Shown: one piece after another, positions 6,157-11,805 of the stretch
Layout of the letters: the number at the start of each line of letters is the position of its first letter
Position numbering within the stretch: position 1 is the stretch's first letter
NCBI RefSeq assembly: GCF_050943655.1
Contig: NZ_JBMNPQ010000043.1
Coordinates: 1 to 11,805 of the forward strand
Direction: 5' to 3'
Length of the DNA stretch: 11,805 bases
Origin: Peptoniphilus_A sp050943655
GTDB lineage: Bacteria > Bacillota > Clostridia > Tissierellales > Peptoniphilaceae
Notes under the pieces: model-generated
The model's database searches: none
The model's input: only the letters and a program-made list of their open reading frames with translations
What the model was told of the DNA's origin: nothing
Program-made: the position numbers and the translations under genes

Positions 6157-7946
6157 TGTTTCAATCAATTAAGTATAGATTTATTTTAATCTATGTAGTC
6201 CTAGTTGCAATTGCAATGTCAATCGTTGCAACTTTTATCGTCGATAGACTCGAGAAGATTCAAGTAGAAAATGCAACGGACTCCATGGTAAAGACAATGG
6301 ACACTGTGGCAACAACGACTACAGCAATTTTAAAAGATAATATGGATGATTCACTACCCCAGCTCGACAAGACTTTGAAAGACTGGGGTATTTCCAGTGA
6401 TGAATCTGTTTATATAATTTCAATAGACAAAATCCCGAGAGTTTTGGCATCGACTAGAGAATTAAAAGATACAGAGATAAAGAGGGCCTATTCAGTAAGA
6501 GGACTTGAGCCAAAGCTCATAATGGATGGAGCTAGCGGCAAGATTGAAGAAAAAATCGTAATGTCAATTAACGAAGGCTCCGTCGAAAAGCACATCGTAA
6601 GACCAATTTTATCTGAAGAGGGAAAAATCGAAAGCATTATCTATATGACTCGCGATTTAAATTCAATTTACACAGTTATTGACGAGTCCAAGGTAATCAT
6701 AACAAATGCGACAATAATCTCTTTAATAATCACATCAATTTTAGGTTACTTTATCTCAAACTCAATCACAGTTCCAATTCGCGACTTGACTAAAAAGGCG
6801 CGCAAGATGGCACTTGGGGACTTTAAACAGACCGTTGATGTTAAAAGCGACGACGAAATTGGTAAGCTTGCAACCATGTTTAATTATCTAACTAAGGAAC
6901 TTGCCGAGACAATCGATCAGATGGACCTTGAAAAGTCAAAGCTCGATACTATTTTTAATTACATGGCAGAGGGAGTTATTGCAATAGATAGAGAAAATAG
7001 ACTCGTTCACTCAAACTCCATTGCCAAAAAACTTCTAAATATTTCAGATAAGGACGTAAGTAGGCAGATTAACCTTAAGAGTATAAGTCTTGAAAACATC
7101 GACTACAACGACGAAGAAAGTTTAAGGGGCGAAGAACTTACAAAAATTGGAAATAAATTTTATAAAGTAAAGTTTGCGCCCTATAAATCTGAAAACAACA
7201 TGAACTCAGGTCTTATCATAGTTTTCCAAGACGTAAACAAGGAGCACATGCTTGATATTATGCGAAAAGAATTTGTCGCAAATGTAAGTCACGAGCTTAA
7301 GACTCCTATAACGACTATAAAGTCCTATACTGAGACACTTCTTGAGACAGAGCTTGACAGAGAATCTGAGAAGAAATTCTTAAAAGTAATCGACAGAGAA
7401 AACACGAGAATGTCAAGAATTGTAACAGACCTTCTCTCACTTTCAAACATCGACTACAACAAGGGCGATTTAAATTACACTCGCTTTGACACTTACGAAT
7501 TTATTGACGAGGCAATTGAGTCGCAGTCAATTTTAATTCAAAATAAAAATCACAAGATAATTTTTGACATACCAATGGACATTAAGGACATAAGGGCCGA
7601 CAGAAACGGCGCCGACCAAATCCTTACAAATATTATCTCAAACGCCTGCAAATACACAAACGAAAACGGAAGAATTGAAATATCTGCCAAAAATTCAGGC
7701 GACTTTGTAGAAATTGACGTGTGTGACAATGGAATTGGAATTCCAAAAGAGGACATGAGTAGAATTACAGAGCGTTTTTATAGAGTTGAAAAGGGCAGAA
7801 GCAGGCTCATGGGCGGAACGGGACTTGGCCTTTCCATTGCAAAGGAAATGATAGAAAGCTTCGGCGGAAAGATTGAAATTAATTCAGTCTTTCACGAAGG
7901 CACAGAGGTAAAACTCTTCTTCCCGGCAGGTGAAGACGATGAATAA
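6156..7946 (+). CDS. walK: Sensor histidine kinase WalK (YycG)
   Basis: A 596-residue membrane kinase that phosphorylates WalR. Layout: TM1 about 8-28; extracytoplasmic Cache/PAS-like domain about 30-180; TM2 about 181-201; HAMP about 202-255 (ITVPIRDLTKKARKMALGDF); cytoplasmic PAS about 258-365; HisKA with His379 in VANVSHELKTP; HATPase with N-box Asn496, G1 DNGIGIP (524-530) and G2 GGTGLGLS (553-560). All catalytic motifs are intact and the length is close to the B. subtilis protein (about 611). The PAS positions that bind zinc in S. aureus WalK (HxxD and HxxxE, as I recall them) read Tyr269/Glu272 and Gln358/Lys362 here, so that site seems absent. The ATG overlaps the walR stop by one base, and the 3' end overlaps yycH by 8 bp. 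Confidence 0.96.
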   Translation: MFQSIKYRFILIYVVLVAIAMSIVATFIVDRLEKIQVENATDSMVKTMDTVATTTTAILKDNMDDSLPQLDKTLKDWGISSDESVYIISIDKIPRVLASTRELKDTEIKRAYSVRGLEPKLIMDGASGKIEEKIVMSINEGSVEKHIVRPILSEEGKIESIIYMTRDLNSIYTVIDESKVIITNATIISLIITSILGYFISNSITVPIRDLTKKARKMALGDFKQTVDVKSDDEIGKLATMFNYLTKELAETIDQMDLEKSKLDTIFNYMAEGVIAIDRENRLVHSNSIAKKLLNISDKDVSRQINLKSISLENIDYNDEESLRGEELTKIGNKFYKVKFAPYKSENNMNSGLIIVFQDVNKEHMLDIMRKEFVANVSHELKTPITTIKSYTETLLETELDRESEKKFLKVIDRENTRMSRIVTDLLSLSNIDYNKGDLNYTRFDTYEFIDEAIESQSILIQNKNHKIIFDIPMDIKDIRADRNGADQILTNIISNACKYTNENGRIEISAKNSGDFVEIDVCDNGIGIPKEDMSRITERFYRVEKGRSRLMGGTGLGLSIAKEMIESFGGKIEINSVFHEGTEVKLFFPAGEDDE

Positions 7947-9285
7947 AAAAAATTCAGCACTCTCAACGGGGCTAATCGTATTTTTGTTCATACTGCTTCT
8001 GTTCCAGTCCAAATTTATTTGGATGAGCTTCGGCAGCAAAAAAGAAAACTTCATGAGTAGCACCAACACGACAAACATGATGACTGAGGTGCTAATGCCG
8101 CAAAAAATTATAACAAACCTAGGAAGAGGCGAGCACTATGTGCTTTTGGACACGAGAAAGTTCTGGAGTGAAAACATAAAAAACATTTCAGAAGCCCTAA
8201 AGCAAGTTAGAGTCGAAAACTTAAAAATAATTTCTGTCGACGACTATCTAAATCTATTGAACAAAAAGTCCGTCGTATTTAAGTTTAACTCTCCCCTTTC
8301 TGGATCAATTTTTGTAAACTCAATTGGCGACGAGGGCGGAACGAGTGACATTAATCTAAGCGTGGACTCAATATATATAGATAGTAACAACAATATATAC
8401 GTCGCAGGCGGACACAATTTTTATAAAATTGAGGACATAAAGACTGACATTGACATAAAAAATATACTGGATGCTGGCAAAAAAGATGGATTTTTGGCAG
8501 AGAATTTTAACGAAGCCTACGAAATAAAAAAAGATATATTCATCCCAAAAAACGACACGATGAATTTTCAAAAAGTAAATTACAAATCTGGCTTAACTGA
8601 TCTTCTTGACAGCGAAAAGATTAACCTTGCCGAGAGATTTTTAAATGTGCCAATAGACTACATCAGAGAGATCACAGAGTATGACAAGGACACCTTCGTA
8701 TATGAAAATGAGTACCTCTCACTTTCAGAAAATGTAATCGAGTACTCAAATAATTCAAACTTCTCTGTTGAAGACAGAAACCTATATAAATCCCTTAACA
8801 CCGCAATCGAATTTATATCTACAAAGACGGGCATAAGCGGCGGAATATATCTTGAGAAGATTGAGCCAATTGATTTAAGTACCAACAAGGGCTACTCCTT
8901 CTACTTCAACTTAAAAGACGGCGCAGTGCCACTTGTTCTATCATCAGAGGATAATTCATTTATCGAGATAGATGTTTTCTCAGACAATGTAAAGAGCTAC
9001 AGAGAATACTACATCAGAAAAGTTGACGACCCAAGTTATGAACAGGAAGAAATATATTTAAAGAGCATTGACAGAGTTGTTTACAAAAACTTTAGACTAT
9101 TTGAGGGAGAAAACTTAAAAGACAAGATCTCAAAAATAAATTCAGTTAACATAGTCTATTTAAATGACAAAAATAATATTGGCAAAAGGCCAATGCTCGC
9201 CTACGAAATAATAGTTGGCGACAGAAAATATTATTTTAATATCACAAATGGAAAGTTAGAGATGAGCGTAAATGGATTGGAATAG
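7939..9285 (+). CDS. yycH: WalK regulator YycH
   Basis: A 448-residue single-pass protein: short basic N-terminus (MNKKNSALSTG), one membrane helix about 11-29, then a long extracytoplasmic domain. YycH works with YycI to adjust WalK activity through contacts between their membrane helices and WalK. The assignment rests on position between walK and yycI, size (B. subtilis YycH is about 455), topology and general resemblance; the sequence is divergent and has no catalytic motif. A GTG at 7930 would add three residues, but it forms part of AGGTG (7928-7932), well placed as the ribosome binding site for the ATG at 7939, which I therefore prefer. The start lies within the end of walK (8-bp overlap) and the 3' end overlaps yycI by 14 bp, so the three are translationally coupled. 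Confidence 0.85.
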   Translation: MNKKNSALSTGLIVFLFILLLFQSKFIWMSFGSKKENFMSSTNTTNMMTEVLMPQKIITNLGRGEHYVLLDTRKFWSENIKNISEALKQVRVENLKIISVDDYLNLLNKKSVVFKFNSPLSGSIFVNSIGDEGGTSDINLSVDSIYIDSNNNIYVAGGHNFYKIEDIKTDIDIKNILDAGKKDGFLAENFNEAYEIKKDIFIPKNDTMNFQKVNYKSGLTDLLDSEKINLAERFLNVPIDYIREITEYDKDTFVYENEYLSLSENVIEYSNNSNFSVEDRNLYKSLNTAIEFISTKTGISGGIYLEKIEPIDLSTNKGYSFYFNLKDGAVPLVLSSEDNSFIEIDVFSDNVKSYREYYIRKVDDPSYEQEEIYLKSIDRVVYKNFRLFEGENLKDKISKINSVNIVYLNDKNNIGKRPMLAYEIIVGDRKYYFNITNGKLEMSVNGLE

Positions 9286-10120
9286 GTCTAAAAAAATATT
9301 AATAATAGCTCTTTTGATGGCAAATATATTGCTGTTCTTCTATTTAAATTACAATAACATAAGGTTTCGCGACGAGTCCGAGACGAAACAGTTTAGAAAT
9401 AATGTCATAAGTCTATTAAAAGATGACAAAATAAAAATTGACACTGACATTCCAAAAAAGGGAATGCTTCTGCCATCAGTTCTTGTAGAACTTCAAACAT
9501 CTGATGCAGAAGAACTAAATAGCACCTACTTCGGTGGCAAGGGTAAAATCAAAAGGCCTTCAACAGACAGGACAGAAATCTCCTACAAAGACGAATATAT
9601 AAACCTTGTAAACAACAAGAGAATATATTACGAAAACAGAAAATTTAAAAAAACCTATGAACTCAGAAACTTAGACGAAGTTCAGGGGATTGTAGAAGAA
9701 TTTATGACTAGGAGAAAGTACGACATGAGGAATATGGCTCTATCTTACTTCGCAGTTGAAGACGGAAAATATATCCTAAACTACACCAAAAGATTTGAAA
9801 ACTTGGCACTTGAATCATCTTACACAAACTTCATAATAGATGAGCGTGGAGTTGCATCCATGGATAGACTTTGGCTAAATGTAATAGATAAATCGGACAC
9901 AGAAATATATCTATCCCCTGCATCAGAGGCGCTTTTATCCCTTGCGGACACAGAAGATGCCTACGGAAAAACAATTACAAAAATTTCGCCATGCTTCTAC
10001 TTTAATCCCGAGGACCAAGGCTACATCGAAGACATAACGAGGGCTGTAAAGGGACGTGCCATACCGGCGTGGAAGATAGAATACTCAGACGGCGACTTTG
10101 TCGTAGTTGACAATTACTAA
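9272..10120 (+). CDS. yycI: WalK regulator YycI
   Basis: A 282-residue single-pass membrane protein. The start MDWNRSKKILIIALLMANI is typical of YycI (MDW followed by a basic residue and a membrane helix, here about 8-26). The remainder is extracytoplasmic and resembles the YycH C-terminal fold. The end, with RAIPAWKIEYSDGDFVVVD, fits the PAW-x-I pattern near the C-terminus of the family. Length matches B. subtilis YycI (about 280). It partners YycH in controlling WalK. The ATG lies inside the end of yycH, and its ribosome binding site is weak (GAGATGAG), so expression probably depends on ribosomes finishing yycH. An 87-bp gap follows, the first real gap in the operon; it holds the yycJ promoter and hairpin. 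Confidence 0.9.
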   Translation: MDWNRSKKILIIALLMANILLFFYLNYNNIRFRDESETKQFRNNVISLLKDDKIKIDTDIPKKGMLLPSVLVELQTSDAEELNSTYFGGKGKIKRPSTDRTEISYKDEYINLVNNKRIYYENRKFKKTYELRNLDEVQGIVEEFMTRRKYDMRNMALSYFAVEDGKYILNYTKRFENLALESSYTNFIIDERGVASMDRLWLNVIDKSDTEIYLSPASEALLSLADTEDAYGKTITKISPCFYFNPEDQGYIEDITRAVKGRAIPAWKIEYSDGDFVVVDNY

Positions 10121-10161
10121 AATATTTAAAATCAATAATCAGCAAAACAAATGCATAAGCC

Positions 10162-10190
10162 TTAACAAAAAAAATCCTCTATGTTAAAAT
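10162..10190 (+). promoter_or_regulatory. Sigma-A promoter for yycJ
   Basis: TTAACA (10162-10167) and TAAAAT (10185-10190) each match the -35 and -10 consensus at 5 of 6 positions and are separated by exactly 17 bp. The predicted start is near 10197, at the first base of the GGAGG ribosome binding site (10197-10201), which gives a leader of only about 11 bases. It is the best promoter in the window by consensus. Confidence 0.7.
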
Positions 10191-10207
10191 AAACATGGAG
10201 GTTTTTT
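10176..10207 (+). terminator. Terminator-like hairpin that contains the yycJ ribosome binding site
   Basis: CCTCTATGTT (10176-10185) pairs with AACATGGAGG (10192-10201) across a 6-base loop, giving a 10-bp stem with one U-G wobble. TTTTTT follows (10202-10207) and then the yycJ ATG. The shape is that of an intrinsic terminator for read-through from yycI. The 3' arm contains the GGAGG of yycJ, and the 5' arm overlaps the spacer and first base of the -10 element of the yycJ promoter. Transcripts that start at that promoter lack the 5' arm and cannot form the hairpin. Confidence 0.6.
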
Positions 10208-10993
10208 ATGAAATTTAGTTCTTTGGCAAGTGGATCAAGCGGAAACTGCCAATACATTGAATATAAAAATACAAAAATATTAATAGATGCGGGCCTATCA
10301 GGGAAGAAGATAGAACAAAATCTAAAAGAAATTGGAGTCGACCCAAAAAGTTTAGATGCAATTTTTGTCACACATGAACACATCGACCACTGCAAGGGTG
10401 TGGGAGTTTTGTCAAGAAGGCATGATTTAAAAGTATTTGCAAACGCAGAAACTTTTAGTAGCATGGCACCTACAGTAAAAGAGCTCGATCCCAAAAACAC
10501 CTTTATTTTCGAAAACGAGAGACCATTTCAATTTAAGGACTTGCACATTAATCCAATCTCAACATTTCACGACTGTGCAAACGGATGTGGCTTTGTAGTA
10601 ATTGGAGACAAAAAAATTTCCATCTTGACAGACACAGGTTGGATTAACACAGAGGCCATGGAAAAAATGAGCGAGTCAGAATTTTACTATCTCGAATCAA
10701 ACCACGACGTAGATATGCTAATAAACGGAACATATCCGTGGGCGACAAAACAGAGAATACTATCCACAAAAGGTCACCTCTCTAACGAAAACGCAGCCGA
10801 AGTCTTGGAAAAACTTCTTCAAAAAAAGAAGGAGAAAGTGCTTCTAGCTCACCTATCATCGGACAACAACTTACCTGATTTAGCACTAAGTACTATTAAA
10901 GGAATTTTATCTCAAAACTTTAAAGAAGAAGAAAATGACTATACAATCGATGTGGCACCAAGACATGTCCCATCAACAGTATACGAAATTTAA
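10208..10993 (+). CDS. yycJ: Metallo-beta-lactamase-fold nuclease YycJ (WalJ)
   Basis: A 261-residue cytosolic protein of the metallo-beta-lactamase fold, similar in length to B. subtilis YycJ (about 264). The family has been described as an exonuclease linked to DNA repair and chromosome maintenance, and it usually closes the wal operon. Visible metal-site motifs: THEHIDH (55-61), with His56, His58, Asp60 and His61; His121 in TFHDC; Asp142 in LTDTG; and His190 in KGHLS. His166 in ESNHDVDML is another family-conserved position. The N-terminus MKFSSLASGSSGNC is characteristic of the family. All expected ligands are present, so it should be active. It has its own promoter, with GGAGG 6 bases before the ATG. 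Its Ile codons are mixed (11 ATT, 5 ATA, 4 ATC), unlike surE, which follows after 9 bp. Confidence 0.94.
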   Translation: MKFSSLASGSSGNCQYIEYKNTKILIDAGLSGKKIEQNLKEIGVDPKSLDAIFVTHEHIDHCKGVGVLSRRHDLKVFANAETFSSMAPTVKELDPKNTFIFENERPFQFKDLHINPISTFHDCANGCGFVVIGDKKISILTDTGWINTEAMEKMSESEFYYLESNHDVDMLINGTYPWATKQRILSTKGHLSNENAAEVLEKLLQKKKEKVLLAHLSSDNNLPDLALSTIKGILSQNFKEEENDYTIDVAPRHVPSTVYEI

Positions 10994-11002
10994 GGAGGAT
11001 AA

Positions 11003-11752
11003 ATGAATATACTTGTAACAAACGACGATGGCATAAACGCAGAAGGAATAGAAGTACTAGCAAAAGCATTAATAGAAGCAGGCCACGAAGTAATAGTAGC
11101 AGCTCCAAATGTAGAAAACTCTGGCAAATCACATGCCATAACATTTAAAAATCCACTAATGGTACAAAAAGTAGAACTCGACGGACTTAAAGGAGCAGAG
11201 TGTCTATCAGTTTACGGAACACCAGCAGACTGCGTAAGAGCTGCCGTGCATTTAATCGACGAGAAGATAGACTTTTGCTTTTCAGGAATAAACTCAGGCT
11301 ATAACGCAGCAACAAATGTACTATACTCAGGAACAGTATCAGCCGCAATAGAAGCAAACCTATTTGGAATACCAGCAATAGCAGTATCAGCACAGTGGAA
11401 GAAGGGTCACTCAAAATACGAAGCAGCAGCAAGAGTAGCACTTGAAGTGTTCGACAAATTAGATAACCTAACAACAGTTCAAGTTCTAAACATAAACGTG
11501 CCTTTCTCAGAATACGAAAACCTAAAGGGCGTAAAAGTATGTAAAGTCGGAAAAGACGTAATGAGTATATACGACATAACAGAAGAAGGCGAAGGATATA
11601 ACATGAAGCTTAAGGGATTCCCAGAAGCAGCAAAAGACCAAGAGTCCGACATAAACTACTTGCAAGAAAACTACGCAACAGTAAGCCCACTATTATATGA
11701 CGTTACGAACACAACACTAATAAACGAATTAAAAGACTTGCTAGATGAATGA
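11003..11752 (+). CDS. surE: 5'/3'-nucleotidase SurE
   Basis: A 249-residue metal-dependent phosphatase that removes phosphate from nucleoside 5'- and 3'-monophosphates (EC 3.1.3.5). Family signatures are complete: MNILVTNDDG with Asp8 and Asp9, the AAPNVENSGKSHAIT loop with Ser40 as expected metal ligand, GTPADCV (72-78), SGINSG with Asn97 (94-99), and LYSGTVSAA (107-115). Length is typical. AAGGAGG overlaps the yycJ stop codon and lies 5 bases from the ATG, so it is probably co-transcribed with yycJ. Base choice is striking: 16 of 17 Ile codons are ATA, one is ATC and none is ATT, and Val and Ala codons mostly end in A. The neighbour yycJ shows no such bias. A strong terminator follows the stop after about 22 bp. 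Confidence 0.96.
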   Translation: MNILVTNDDGINAEGIEVLAKALIEAGHEVIVAAPNVENSGKSHAITFKNPLMVQKVELDGLKGAECLSVYGTPADCVRAAVHLIDEKIDFCFSGINSGYNAATNVLYSGTVSAAIEANLFGIPAIAVSAQWKKGHSKYEAAARVALEVFDKLDNLTTVQVLNINVPFSEYENLKGVKVCKVGKDVMSIYDITEEGEGYNMKLKGFPEAAKDQESDINYLQENYATVSPLLYDVTNTTLINELKDLLDE

Positions 11753-11774
11753 TGAATAAAAATATTAAGATAAG

Positions 11775-11800
11775 TCCCCTACACGTGTAGGGGATTTTTT
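11775..11800 (+). terminator. Intrinsic terminator after surE
   Basis: TCCCCTACACGTGTAGGGGA (11775-11794) is a perfect 20-bp palindrome that folds into a stem of about 8 bp with a tetraloop. TTTTTT follows (11795-11800). The U-tract is on the plus side, so it ends transcription of the wal/yycJ/surE group. Only one weak T/A context lies on the other side, so it is mainly unidirectional. Confidence 0.9.
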
Positions 11801-11805
11801 AGTGG

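Noticed and set aside
10760..10768. CTATCCACA, one mismatch from a DnaA box
   Set aside because: Single copy inside the yycJ coding region with no neighbouring boxes or AT-rich unwinding region. Not evidence for an origin, although walRK often lies near oriC in other Firmicutes.
10920..11474. Minus-strand leucine-rich frames opposite yycJ and surE
   Set aside because: Leu-rich translations are the mirror of the A-ending codons of surE on the other strand; there is no binding site or promoter.
11752..11790. ATG overlapping the surE stop (TGATG) opening a 12-codon frame
   Set aside because: The frame runs into the terminator hairpin, is very short and has no binding site. It is not a gene.

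Overview
The window looks like ordinary chromosomal DNA from a low-GC Gram-positive anaerobe. It is AT-rich and has strong AGGAGG-type ribosome binding sites. It carries a Firmicutes-type primosome pair (DnaD/DnaB-like protein plus DnaI) and the Firmicutes-specific walRK-yycHIJ cell-wall control locus. The combination suggests Clostridia or Tissierellia (a Peptoniphilus/Anaerococcus-like organism is possible), but this rests on gene content and my recollection of such genomes. I see no mobile elements, CRISPR arrays, rRNA or tRNA genes, and no phage genes.

Layout. Minus strand, right to left from about 4.76 kb: a GNAT acetyltransferase, a DnaD/DnaB-family primosome protein, the helicase loader DnaI, a class I/II PLP aminotransferase and a small three-helix membrane protein. 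They overlap or lie within 13 bp of one another, so they are probably one transcript. It ends at a hairpin with a U-tract at 685-715. Beyond it, on the same strand, is the N-terminal part of a magnesium transporter MgtE, cut by the window edge. The mgtE promoter candidate lies upstream of this hairpin, so the hairpin would be both the terminator of the upstream operon and part of the mgtE leader.

Plus strand, left to right from about 4.95 kb: an Lrp/AsnC-family regulator, walR, walK, yycH, yycI, yycJ and surE. A strong hairpin terminator at 11775-11800 closes the group. The 190-bp divergent region at 4763-4952 holds candidate promoters for both directions. lrp to yycI is tightly packed (16-bp gap, then overlaps). 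yycJ follows an 87-bp gap containing a good sigma-A promoter nested in a terminator-like hairpin.

How the genes work together. WalK (membrane sensor kinase) and WalR (OmpR-type regulator) form the two-component system that controls cell-wall turnover in Firmicutes. YycH and YycI are single-pass extracytoplasmic proteins that modulate WalK. YycJ is a metallo-beta-lactamase-fold nuclease and SurE a nucleotide phosphatase. On the other strand the DnaD/DnaB-like protein and DnaI load the replicative helicase. The content is mostly conserved core genome. The points worth a second look are regulatory (hairpin-promoter overlaps at mgtE and yycJ, an Lrp-type gene heading the wal operon), the apparent loss of the WalK PAS metal site, and the abrupt codon-usage change at surE.
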